Assembly: GCF_022201045.2 (NCBI RefSeq)
Contig: NC_068561.1
Coordinates: forward strand, 20,896,501-20,960,500
Direction of reading: 5' to 3'
Length of the DNA: 64,000 bases
Source: Citrus sinensis
Lineage: Eukaryota > Streptophyta > Magnoliopsida > Sapindales > Rutaceae
Each line of letters opens with the position of its first letter. Within the stretch, counting starts at the first letter, position 1. Shown here piece by piece: positions 21,020 to 32,345 of the stretch. The position numbers and the translations under genes were made by a program. Under the pieces are notes generated by a model that saw only the letters and a program-made list of their open reading frames with translations, did no database searches and was not told the origin of the DNA.

Positions 21020-24000
21020 ATGCAATCTCCAACAGTAAACAAAATGTCAATTTCCCTTTCACTTTCTCTCCATTTGACTCCACTCTCTCTTCATCATTCT
21101 TCTTCTTCTTCTTCTTCTTCTTCTTCAACCTTCAAACTCAAAAACCCATCACCGAGACTTCCCTTTCACTTTCATTCTAAAACCTCCCTTGAACCCCTTA
21201 ACGCCACCAAGCTCCCTTCACACCTCCCTTCTTCAAAGCCTCTCTCACTAATCAAACCCTACGTTCAATCCCACTACAAACCCATCATCGCCGGCTGGCT
21301 CTGCAGTGTCGTTTCGGTGTTTTCACTCTCCAAAATAATCCCCAAAATCGCAACTTTGTCATCCAACTTGTGCGTGAACAAGCTGAAGAGTGATGGGTGG
21401 ATTCTTGGTGTTTTTGTTTTGGCCAGATTGGTGGCTACTTACTGGCAGCAAGCGTTTTTGTGGGACGCAGCGTTGGGTGCTGTGTATGATGTAAGGGTTA
21501 CTGTGTTTGAGAAGGTTTTGCAGAGAGAGCTGTCCTTCTTTGAAGGCGTGTCTGGCGTTTCGAGTGGAGATATTGCGTTTCGGATCACTGCTGAGGCTAA
21601 TGATGTTGCTGATGCTGTTTATGCACTACTCAATGTCAGTAACTGCTATTTATGCATATGTTCATAAATATAGTGTGTTGTTGTGTCTAGTGAGAAACTT
21701 AAAGTTTGAATTCTAATGCATTGATTCTATAACTATCTGCACAAAGAATAGAGCAGTTTTATTTTATTTTATTTTTTTTAGGTAGCTCTTTGTAGTCGGA
21801 ATTTGACTAAAAATGAACATTAGTGTGGGTGTGTATATATAGAGAGAGAGAGAGAGAAAGCCTGAAAGCATAAAAGATATTTAGAGCTTTATGAAGAGAT
21901 AATTTGCTGAAGCAATATGTTAACAGGATCAGAAATTTATGTGTATGAAGTTTTTGGATTTTTGGGAAAGTATCTGGTGGAATCATTGTGTGTGAGCAGA
22001 AATTAGTGGGGGAATAGTTAAATGATTAAAGGGTTGGTTGAGGATAATTTATTTAATGGATTTTTGGGTAAATTTTTTGGTGAATTGTGGGGAGTTTTTA
22101 AGACTTCTGACTAGAATTTAGCTATTTCAATGTTGTTTTCCTGCCACTTGTGACTTAGTGATTTATTTTGTATGATGGATTTTACTATTTGTGTGTGACA
22201 TGGCTGTGGACTAATTTAATTATTATACAAATAAATTTATGCTATCTGTGAGATTTCTCTAATTTGGAACTTCTGATTTGTAAAGTTTAATTTGTATGTC
22301 AGACAATTGTGCCTAGTGTACTGCAGTTATCTGCAATGGCAACTCAGATGTTGGTTATCAGTCCTGTCCTATCATTGATTTCGGCTCTGGTAAGAAGAGT
22401 ATTACCTGAATTCTTGTTTGGTTTTGTCATCCTTGTTTCTTATGTTAACACATCATGTACTTTGATCTGGGGTGTGTGTGTGTATTTTGGTTTTATTGTA
22501 GGTGATTCCTTCTATGGCTCTTGTTATAGCCTATCTAGGTGAAAGGCTTCGCAAGATATCTAAGCAGTCACATCTTAGCATTGCTAGTCTATCAGCCTAC
22601 CTTAATGAGGTAATTTTTTTTTTTTTTTGGATTCTCTGTTTTACAGTTTCACGAATGCCATAAATTTTTAAGCTGCTTGTGCAAGTGCTCGAAGTTGCTT
22701 CCTAGGTCTCGCTGCCCTTTGTTACTGTATCGTTCTTATTAATTTCTCTCTCTCTCTCCAAGGCACCCACTTATTTGGCGTCAACCTTTATATTAGATGT
22801 TCTGTCATCGGGTGTTACCTGGTATATCTATGTAATATGTTATGTTATTTATGATAGGTCCTCCCAGCCATTCTTTTTGTTAAAGCAAACAATGCAGAGA
22901 TGTGTGAGAGTGCCAGGTTTCGGAGGCTAGCTCATTCCGACCTTTGTGAACGTTTGAAAAAGAGGAAAATGAAAGTACTCATCCCTCAAACTGTTCAACT
23001 TATATATTTTGGAGCATTGTTTATACTTTGCGGTGGGTCACTGCTGGTTTCTGGTGGTTCTTTTGATGGATGTAGCCTGGTTTCATTTATAACATCATTA
23101 GTGTTTATGGTTGAACCCATCCAGGTGAGGTAACATGTGCTTCATTTTCCCTCTTGTGCTTTCAGTTTGATAATTATTAGTACTTTGTCATTTCATGGGC
23201 CTTTGGCTCTGTGCTGGGATTATCATTCGGACTTCGGACATAATGTTTGGCTGCAGCATGGCTTTGAAGTCATATTGTGTAGTTTACTTGTCCCATTTTT
23301 CAAGATAAAACTAGTTTGGCAGTATCTTGGTGCATTTTATCATCTCAACGAACCACCTAAAAACATTATGCTAATTACTGGTGCTATTCTGGTTCAGCTT
23401 TTGAGGAGCTGTCTTAAGTTATCAATCTGAAAATGAGGAATCACGCAGGGTGTTGGAAAAGCATACAATGAATTCAAGCAAGGAGAACCTGCTATTGAAC
23501 GCTTGTTTGATTTGACCAAGTTTAAATCAAAGGTAATTTATAATTTGATTGACTGTAATTTCTTTTCTCTGAAAGTCACACTTACGTATAAATGTTTTTT
23601 AGAAAACTTTTTGACTGATTTGAATGAAATGCACAAGAGTATGGGGCCCAATTTTGAAATATTAGAAATGCAAAATGAAATTGTGAAACTCCTTGTTTTA
23701 TTGTATTAGAAAACTTTTCAACCGATTTGAATGAAATGCTCAAGAGTGTGGGGGCCAATTTTGAAATATTAGAAATGCGAAATAAAATTGTGAAACTCTT
23801 TGTTTAATTGTAAATCACTTGATATGGTATTTCTATATTGTTCTTGAATATAGGTGATTGAGAAACCGGATGCTGTTAGTTTAGACCATATAAATGGAGA
23901 CGTGAAATTTTGCAATATCTCATTTAAGTATGCGGACAATATGCCGCTTGTTTTGGATCAACTGAACCTACACATCAGAGCTGGAGAGACTGTTGCTCTT

Positions 24001-25756
24001 ATTGGGCCATCTGGAGGAGGGAAGTCAACCCTTGCAAAATTGCTGCTTCGCCTTTACGATCCCCTATCTGGTGAGCCATCTGAACAATTGATCTTCTTTA
24101 TGCTGCCACGAGGTTAGTGAGTTATGGACTTTTAGAAACTACTTTTGATTTTATTTAGAGTGCGTGACTTTTTTCCTCATGTTAACAGGCTGTATACTTG
24201 TTGATGACCATGATGTCCAAAACATCCGATTGGATAGTTTGAGGAGACATGTTGGTCTGGTTTCTCAAGATATTGTGAGTGACTGGCAACAATACTTTTA
24301 GTTATTGAATCCTTTCTTCTATAGACTACTGTATTCTTTCTTCTGGATAAGAACTTTGCCATACAGACTCGTGAAGTGTATTTTGACCAGAGAATGATGT
24401 GTTAGCTTGTCTGTGCTTTGGTTGAAGACTCTTGAACTTGGGTTTTTTTTTTTTTTTTTCATTTCTGTGTTTAATTTATCCACATAATTTTAAATAGGTT
24501 TTTGAGTCCAAAAATTTTGGCTATCATGCACTTGGTGAACAAATGGTTGTTCAATTTCTTATACTTTTTTAGTGTTGTTTTCTTCATGGTAGTCTCCTTA
24601 CTGCTTTTAGTTGGAAAAATGTATAGAGTTCAGAAAAGAAGTTAATTTCCTACAACAGTAACCTTAGTGCTTGCTTCGTAGTTCCATATCAAGAGTTCCG
24701 TATCAAGGGCACCTTTTTGCTGGTTCGTTAATAAATTTTGTGTATGCAATGACGACTTCCTAGATACATGAATATGTGTGCCAATGTGTGAAGCTCTTTT
24801 CAAACTTTATTATATGACTTATGTGTATGTATCAGACACTTTTTTCAGGGACAGTTGCTGAAAATATTGGGTATAGGGATCTGATGACCAAAATTGACAT
24901 GGAGAGGGTTGAGCATACAGCAAGAACAGCAAATGCTGATGAATTTGTTAGAACACTTCCACAGGGATACAATACCCATATTGGACCAAGAGGCTCAAGT
25001 TTAAGTGGAGGTCAGAGGCAAAGGTAAGACCAAAGCCTTAACTATATCCTTCTTTGTAATTTGATAGGCTTCACTATGTAAAAGAGTGTTGTTTGGCTTC
25101 TTTTTGAGGGAAATAATGGTTGGCTTGATTGATGACGTATTTTAGAGACCGACTTGTCAGAATATGAAATTAGGTTATTTAAATTCTCAAATTTTCAACT
25201 GTTGTGCTCACTCACAAATGCAGACTAGCTATTGCAAGGGCACTCTATCAGAATTCCTCTGTATTGATTTTGGATGAAGCAACTTCTGCCTTAGATAGCA
25301 GGTCTGAGTTACTGGTGAGACAAGCTGTGGACCGCTTGTTGGGACATCATACTGTAAGGGAAAAAAAATACTCTTCCTCTATGGTCAAACTATGTTCTTA
25401 TATTTGGCTCTTTTCCATTTTCTTTTACTGTGAGAACAAATGATAAATTTTTGACATGGCTCTAGAACTATTATCTTCAGTACTGTGTATGTAAATTTAG
25501 CTAAAGCATTAGTGGGATTGGCCGGGAATAAGTTATTTAGTCTTGCACATTTATTTCAATGCCTTTGATGATTCAAACATTGTACTCAAAACAGAGTATC
25601 CACTTTCAGGTGCTTGTCATTGCCCACCATTTGGAAACAGTTATGATGGCAAAACGCGTATTCCTTCTAGATAATGGGAAGCTTGAAGAGCTGAATCGGT
25701 CTACTCTTCTGGGCAGTAATCATGACTCACTGGTATCAGCTGGACTTGTTATTTGA
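21020..25756 (+). CDS. ABCB29: Chloroplast half-size ABC transporter, ABCB29-like, 10 exons
   Basis: Half transporter (one membrane domain plus one ATPase) of the plant B family, similar from memory to Arabidopsis ABCB29/ATH12, annotated as chloroplastic; the substrate is unknown. Exons: 21020-21634, 22303-22389, 22502-22609, 22858-23124, 23449-23532, 23854-24070, 24189-24274, 24836-25023, 25224-25353, 25610-25756, joining in frame to 642 aa. The Ser-rich leader, with a TCT/TTC microsatellite coding polyserine, suits a transit peptide. The second Met (21044, [16 protein letters not shown]) may be the true start. Membrane segments run from about 85 to 350. The nucleotide-binding domain starts near 390: Walker [10 protein letters not shown] (438-446), Q loop in GLVSQD, signature LSGGQ (544-548), Walker [13 protein letters not shown] (from 564). 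The H loop reads AHH where most members have AHR; the His itself is kept. All catalytic motifs are present, so an active ATPase is expected. Confidence 0.95.
23600..23812. repeat. 107-bp tandem duplication in ABCB29-like intron 5
   Basis: AGAAAACTTT starts a block at 23601 that recurs at 23708. The two blocks stay alignable to about 23812 with scattered substitutions (GCACAAGAGTATGGGG versus GCTCAAGAGTGTGGGG). It is wholly intronic, between exons 5 and 6. Confidence 0.85.
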
Positions 25757-25838
25757 GTGCATTGCGAAGGATCACAGACTCGTGACGCATGTTCACCACC
25801 TGGACTTGTGATTCAAGGGCAATGTAAAGATTCATAGA
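25740..25838. repeat. 60-bp tandem duplication spanning the ABCB29-like stop codon
   Basis: CTGGACTTGTTATTTGAGTG at 25740 is matched 60 bases later by CTGGACTTGTGATTCAAGGG, and similarity continues through GGATCACAG / AGATTCATAG. The first copy holds the last codons and the TGA (25754-25756); the second lies in the 3'UTR and has lost that in-frame TGA. Confidence 0.7.
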
Positions 25839-27116
25839 GGTTATCCATCACAGGAGTAGGACTCGGAAGATTCAGAGGTGTCCATAACCACAGTTACCTA
25901 GCATTAAGAATAAGCACAGGAAGCCAGGTTTATACTTCCTACAGGGGAGACTAAGAATGAACCAATCTTCTGTTTATGCATTCAAATTTATGGCTTTTAT
26001 GGCAAATATTTATTTCCCCTTGTGAATTTATCTAAATTTTTTCTGTATAGAAATGGTTATAAGGTTTTTAGCTATCTATGTTTTCTAGTTTTGAGATTAT
26101 TGGACTTGTACTTGCTGACAATATCTGCTCAATGATTTTGATTGTTCAGTGTTAAGGTCTCATGCTTGAACTTATAAATGTCATGCAAAAACTATTTTCC
26201 GCTGGCAACGAAGACTTGAAATTATATTCTTACAATATAGTTGCAATTCAGGATTATTAACAAGCTCTAGATTTCACCTCACATTTCCTTTAATTTTTGC
26301 TTTAGTAATATTTATTGAGAAAGAGAAATATCTAATAATAGTTGTAACAGGTAAGGGGTTGCAAATTTTCTAAAAATAATTTTCAGATATAATAAAACAT
26401 AAACTGCAATTACCAATTCGTAAATATTTGGGTTTTATCAGAAAAAATAAAATGAAAATTATTTGAAAAAAAAAAAAAAAGAACAGGGCCTACTTTATAT
26501 ATTTATCGGGTGCGTTGCGTTGTCAGAAATTGAGGCCCAAAACGGTGCGCATCACTCAATTTTCTTCATACAAAAACCCTCGCACAACTTAAAATGTCTT
26601 TCCATTTTCATTTTCATTTTGCCGCTCAAGAATCCCGCGCTCTGTTCTCATAAACAGGTGTCAATCTAAGCCCTAAATTTCTCTTCCCCCCCCCCCCCTC
26701 TCCCTTTTTTGTTTGATTGATCATTTTTCTACTGAATTTTGGGTCGAATTTCGTACTCAGTACTATATTTTAATTTTGAATCCGTTGAAAGAGTAAGTAT
26801 GAGCTAGTAGTTTTTTTTTTTTTTGGGCTAAAAAATGGGTATCAAATTTAGATTTTAGATTTAACTTGTTTGTCATTTTAAATTAATTTAATTTGAATGT
26901 CACAAACCACACTATCTCATAACCATAAGATCTCGTTTCCCATGTTGATTGTTCCAATTTAAGTTTAGTTAAGAATTGTCTCTCATACTTGTGTTTACTG
27001 TCGTGGAAAATTTTTTCTTCAAATTAAAGCCTTTTGCTAAAGCCTAAAATGAAGGAAATTATTCATATGATAAGTTGTCTCAGATTGGTGTGCTTCGTGT
27101 GTTTTACAGGGGGACA
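25757..27116. other. Spacer with RPA14 promoter and leader
   Basis: Holds the 3'UTR of the ABCB29-like gene, an AT-rich gap, and then the probable first exon region of the RPA14 transcript (about 26500-26800, with a poly-C run near 26689-26699). An acceptor (TTTTACAG, ending 27109) just before the RPA14 ATG suggests an intron in the 5'UTR. Confidence 0.5.
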
Positions 27117-27912
27117 ATGGATACATCAAATCCTGCAGTGTTTGTTAATGGAGGGCTGATGCGCATGTATGTAGGGCGGAGGATTCGCACTGTGATTCAG
27201 GTTATACAATCTGACGGTGGGGGTGTAACTGGAAAATCCACTGATGGTCACCAGCTAGTTGTGAAGGGTCCCCAACCGGGTTTTCCTTTGACAACTTTTG
27301 TTGAGGTTATTGGCATAGCTGATACTGATAGATCTATCCGAGCTGAAATTTGGAATAACTTTGGGAACACATTTGGTATGACTCTCAAGTCTCAACTTCT
27401 TTATCAACTTTTTTTCTTCCTCCATTTATTTTTCTTTAATTGGGGTTTGAGCTAGGTCAATGCCGTTGTCTATTTTGGTGTCAGCATGACTAGTTCCATT
27501 GGCATATTCTTGCTGCCATGTCACTTTTCAGGGGTTCATTTTCGAAATGATATGTTGTTGTTAGAATGTAACTTACTTTCAGGAGAAACCTGTTTTACTT
27601 TGTTTGAATTGGCTGAAGCTGATATCATTGACATTACATAGACCATCCTCTTCAAAATATTGCTTGAAGCTCTAACAATTTGTTTGTAATAGACTGTTAG
27701 CCGATAAGATGCCCAGGCTATGTTCTTCCTGAAATACGTAAAAGATGTACTCCTATGGACACACACACACACACACAAATATGTAGTTGTGTATTCATTC
27801 TTCTTTGTGGTTTTAAAAGCTTTTCTTGTGTTCTAAATGGTTGGCAGACACACAAAGCTATAATCAGCTTTGTCAGCTTGCAAATGGGGAGTTCAAACAC
27901 TTGTTCATCTGA
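27117..27912 (+). CDS. RPA3: Replication protein A 14 kDa subunit (RPA3/RPA14), 2 exons
   Basis: Smallest subunit of the RPA heterotrimer, which coats single-stranded DNA in replication, repair and recombination in the nucleus. Exon 1 is 27117-27375 and exon 2 is 27848-27912; the phase-1 junction restores a GAC codon and gives 107 residues, the same length as Arabidopsis RPA14. The protein is one OB fold: MDTSNPAVFVNGGLM, VGRRIRTVIQVIQSD, FVEVIGIADTD, IRAEIWNNFG, and the C-terminal helix YNQLCQLANGEFKHLFI that packs in the trimer. The start is the ATG at 27117, after the acceptor at 27109; an upstream in-frame ATG at 27075 lies in the presumed 5'UTR intron. A CA microsatellite (27760-27776) lies in the intron. 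Confidence 0.96.
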
Positions 27913-30540
27913 CGTACAACAAGCATACCTGTTATGAAGAAATATGTTGTTTTGCCCCCTATGGTAATGTGTATAGGTGGGATATGCGATGTAGGCCTTG
28001 TAGTTTTTTTCTTCTGTCCTGGAGTTATAGGAACCTATGTTTCTGTCTTCTGGAGTAAAGCATAGCCGAAGTTTGAGTGACATCTTTTGTTTCATGAAAT
28101 GGGAGCTATTTGTTTCCTAGTTTATTGCTATTTTAGTGATTTCTTGCAAAAGATAATCCATCAGTTCTTGAAGACTACTATTGTAGGCTGCAGCAAAAAA
28201 AAAAAAAAAATCTAACAAAATGCAATTACAGAGCTGTGTCACGCTGGTTAAGAAAATGTGGTGACTTGATGATAGTTGCAATTGATTTTTATTTTCTTGT
28301 AGTTTTTTCGCTTAATCTGCAGACCTTGACTGGTTGTGATTGGGGTTAGACTGCACACTGCAAAATCAATTTTCTGGCAAATTCTAGTTTTTTTTTTCCA
28401 TATATTTTGTTGATCAAAGGAGGCACTAAAGGCGCAAGCTAAAAATTAAATGAAGCTTGCAAACACGTAAATACGATTTGAAAAATCCCAATTAAACAAA
28501 GCCTCAAATTTTTAAAAATCTGTAGTCGAGAACTCAACACTTCTCAAATGTAAAGAGTTTAACCCTGCGTTTCATTTCATTTGTCTGGGTAGGGCACGTT
28601 AAGTTCCGAAATGAATTGGCTTACTCGAAAAAAACCTTGATCATTGAAAAATTTATCTCGTGTCTGGTAGTGTATGATTCTACTCTGGAAGAAAGAAGCT
28701 AATAGAGTCATAGAAGATCCCGAAAGAGGCGAATTGCCAGAAAGTTTATCAAATCCGATCCTTGCATCATCTGATCTTGGAAGGAAAAATTTACAACAAC
28801 GTCCCTAGTGTCTACCTCTATACGCCAAAGTCTTCAATTCTTTAATTTTGACAACAAAGTCCCCCGTGACGGGGTGTTTAGAATCTAATCCGATCCGCTC
28901 AATCCGTCTTATTCGCAGAAATCCGATTTGTAAAAATTTGATCCGTGGATTAGTAGATTAGATTGGATTGAAAATCTGAAAATCCGCAGTCAGTAGATTG
29001 GATATGGATTTACTTCTGTGAATCTGCAAATCTGCGAATCTGTAAAAAAAATTAAAAAAATATTTATTTAATAAAAAATTAAACTTATAAATATGGCATT
29101 ATACTTACAAATAAATAAATAAGTTAAAATATAGTTACATTAATATCATATTATGTCTTATATGATAATAATATAAAATATAAATAATTAAATAAAAAAA
29201 TATAGCTTCCTAAGCGGTTAATTTTCATGTATTGATCTAAACAAATGAGATTTTTTTTTTCTTTTTAGTGTGTTATATTTTGAAATTTTGAATGTATTTT
29301 CTAACTTTATTTAAACAATTAATTTATTTAATCTTATTTAATTTTAAATTTGATCAGTAGTAAAATTATTTTTATATAATTTTTTTTATTTAGTTAATTC
29401 GTAGATAGGATATGATTAAAAATTTTTAACCCGTAAACCAATCCGTAAAAATGGTGGATTAGATATGAATTGAGTTAAATCCGCATTTGATCTGTATGTA
29501 TTAGATTTGGATTGAATTTCATTAATCCGTGAATTTGATTAGATTAAAAATTTATAATCCATAAAATTATAGATCGGATATGGATTAATATTCAATCTGC
29601 AAAATCTGATCCACTAACACCCCTACCCGTGAGAATTAAGCCTTTTTCATCAACATCCACCACTAAATTATGAAGGGAGATGCTTATTTTAGTAATTTGG
29701 ATATGTTATTATCAGTGAAAATGATGAATTCATCTATTTCTTGTTGACATTTTTTTTTCATATTTACCTCAATCACTAATAAACATTGCGATCTGTTGAA
29801 ATGACCTTCATGCTAATGTTGTTGACTTGCTGTTGGTCTAGGGTATTAGAGGATTCAGTTTTAATAATAATTTTTAGAAGAAAATTTCCATTTATGCATT
29901 AACCAAGCTTCATTCATCATTATGGATTGCATAGTACATGCACAATCTTTTAAAGGTGGACTTTTAGAGTAATTCATGAACTTCTATAAGTAATAATATC
30001 TTTGTGAAGACTTATCATGAATGTTGAAATGTGCTAAATTGAAATATTAAAAATTAAAGGTTTCACATTAAGTTAGTAAAATTTATAAATGTTGGATAAG
30101 AGCAGAACTTAGAAGAGATAGGAAAGGACCACGGTCGTCTACTAATATTTATAAATAAAAATAACTACTTTTATTGTTTAGATTCTACATGCATTCTTTA
30201 AGGGGAAAAAAATTGTATCAGAAAGTTCAAATATTATACAATGTAATTGTATACTTTACTCCATTTGAATGTGGTTAGGATATGACATACCGTAAGAGAC
30301 TTCGTTGTGAGCATGTTAACGTTTGAAGACCATACACAAATTAAGAAACATTTGAAGGACTTCCTGTAAATTTTCCAATAATTTTAATAAACAATTCTCC
30401 GACGGTCCGTTTTTTCTGATAAACCGATAAGCTAGGGCAAACAAAATCTATATTGAGACGAACCAACTCCATAACCCGCGAAAAAGAGGGGGGCAAATAG
30501 AAAAGAAAAAAGAAAAATTTGCGCAAGTTATTAGTTTGAA
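27913..30540. other. Intergenic spacer with hAT-like element
   Basis: AT-rich spacer between RPA14 and the LIF2-like gene. The main object is a 756-bp hAT-like element at 28870-29625. A poly-A run lies near 28195-28210. No exon is recognised. Confidence 0.55.
28870..29625. mobile_element. Non-autonomous hAT-like element
   Basis: The flanks share CCCGTGA (28863-28869 and 29626-29632), with an 8th base that differs, close to the 8-bp duplication of hAT elements. The ends are CGGGGTGTTTAG and, reverse-complemented from the right, TAGGGGTGTTAGTGG, the usual hAT-type terminus. The subterminal zones are crowded with short repeats of AATCCG, AATCTGC and GGATTAG words on both strands, as expected for transposase-binding repeats. 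The interior is AT-rich with no coding capacity. Confidence 0.65.
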
Positions 30541-32345
30541 TCGAAAATTAGGGTTTTGCCAACTCACCAATCACCAATTGGGTTCTCTGCGAGGAATTTG
30601 GTGTAATTTCGACTTCTCTTAACCGGTACTCTCTCTCGCTCTCTCTCTATTTGCTTTTATCAAATTCTATTTCTTGTTTTCATTTCTTGTCTTTTGCTCG
30701 TTTTTCTCTGAACACCTGAAATCTAGCGACAGTAGATTTGTAAGGTGGGTTAAACCGGAAAAAAAAGATTTTTTTTCCTGAAAAATACTTTTTGGTTAGA
30801 ATTTGGGAAGCACTAATGTTGTTTATAGAGATAGGAGATGGGATGTTTCTTGTTAGTTGCTGTTGCTGTTCATATTCGACTGGGTTTGTTACGGGCATTT
30901 GGTTAGAATTTGGGAAGCACTAATGTTGTTTATAGAGATAGGAGATGGGATGTTTCTTGTTAGTTGCTGTTGCTGTTCATATTCGACTGGGTTTGTTACG
31001 GGCATTTTACAACATAGGAAATGAGCAGGATGAGTGTAGAACACGTAGCAAATAGGCTTGATTAAAGCTGTGTGCCTGCATTCTTTCAGGAATCAGAAAG
31101 GTAGAATTTTGCATATAAGAGGTACTAAATTGCATGTTGTAGAATATTGGTGCTAGTTCTCTTATGCTTTACCTGGATCGGAAAAAAGTATGTGTTATTT
31201 AAGTTGTGTTATACAATATAGGAAAGGGGTGTGATTCAAGATGACTGTTGAAAATGTAGATAATAGGTATGGTTGGCAAAGGAAGACTAGATTCACTGAT
31301 TCACTTTTCAAGTTGACTTAAGTGTTCTGTAACCTTTTTTTGCTAAATGTTAAATGAAAAGAAAAATAGGCTTTCATGACATGTTAACTATTGATGACTC
31401 TCAACTGATGCTCACATTTATACTTGTTTTTGTAGTGTATGTATTGAATAGTTTTTCTCTAGGTATTCATTGTATGTCCTTTCATGTTCCTTCATGATGA
31501 ACCCTTGTTTTACCTGAAAAAATAAAATCTGGTACAAACCATGTGTACTTTATGTCCATATCATACCATGCTTAAGTTTGTAAAACATGAATATAAATTG
31601 AGGATTCCTGTCAGCGGGTTAGAATTGCTATGAGACTCGTATTGCAATTCTCAGATATGTGTTTAGAGGAGAGATGTTGATACTGGAAATCATCTATCTG
31701 GGTCTGGAAAAAGCCTGTCTTCATAACCCAACCCAATCACTAATATTATTGCTATATTTCAACAATATCATGCACATTTGGTTTCTTATAAATGAAAAAT
31801 TTTCTACTGGAGAACATTTTATCCTTTTTCTTTGTTGCTTTTTTCTTGGATTGTCTTACTGCTTTTAGATCATGCCTTTATGTATTTTAGCACGTGCAAA
31901 ACAATCTCTCATTCGTTATATTTTTTTTTGTTTCTCTCCTCGCTGTGAATGTATTTTTCCAGATATATAGTTAAACAATTAACCTGGCCATTGTTTTTGG
32001 TCGACTGCCATTTCTATTATCTTAAATTCGAGGAGTTCACTGCTTCATTTTGTTTCACCTATTGAGCATCATCTCCTCTTGATTATCTTTCAGAATTCTG
32101 TTTTTCTCTGTCTCTATTGCTATTTTTACTATATTTGAACCCTTATTTGAGAATCATTCACATTGCAACACCTTGGAGCCATATCTCATGGCACAGATTC
32201 AGTCACAATTCTTACTCTGCAACTCCATTTGGCCTCTCATTTTGTTTCCACCTTTCAATATATGTATTCTTTCTCCTTTGGTTGCTTCTGGCTTCTGTGA
32301 TTTCTTCACAGTTGCCTTGCAAGCTTGCTTTAATAGATACATAAA
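30541..32345 (+). other. 5'UTR and long 5'UTR intron of the LIF2-like gene
   Basis: TTAGGGTTTTGCC near 30550 looks like the start of a plant leader. A donor at AACCG|GTACTC (about 30626) and an acceptor TTCTTCACAG ending at 32311 would remove about 1.7 kb and leave a short leader before the ATG at 32346. A perfect tandem duplication (30791-31004) lies in the intron. Such long leader introns often enhance expression in plants; whether this one does is inference. Confidence 0.5.
30791..31004. repeat. Perfect 107-bp tandem duplication
   Basis: TTTGGTTAGAATTTGGG starts at 30791 and again at 30898. The two 107-bp copies match at every base by eye and end in GGGTTTGTTACGGGCA. Complete identity means a very recent duplication or an assembly artefact. 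Confidence 0.88.
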
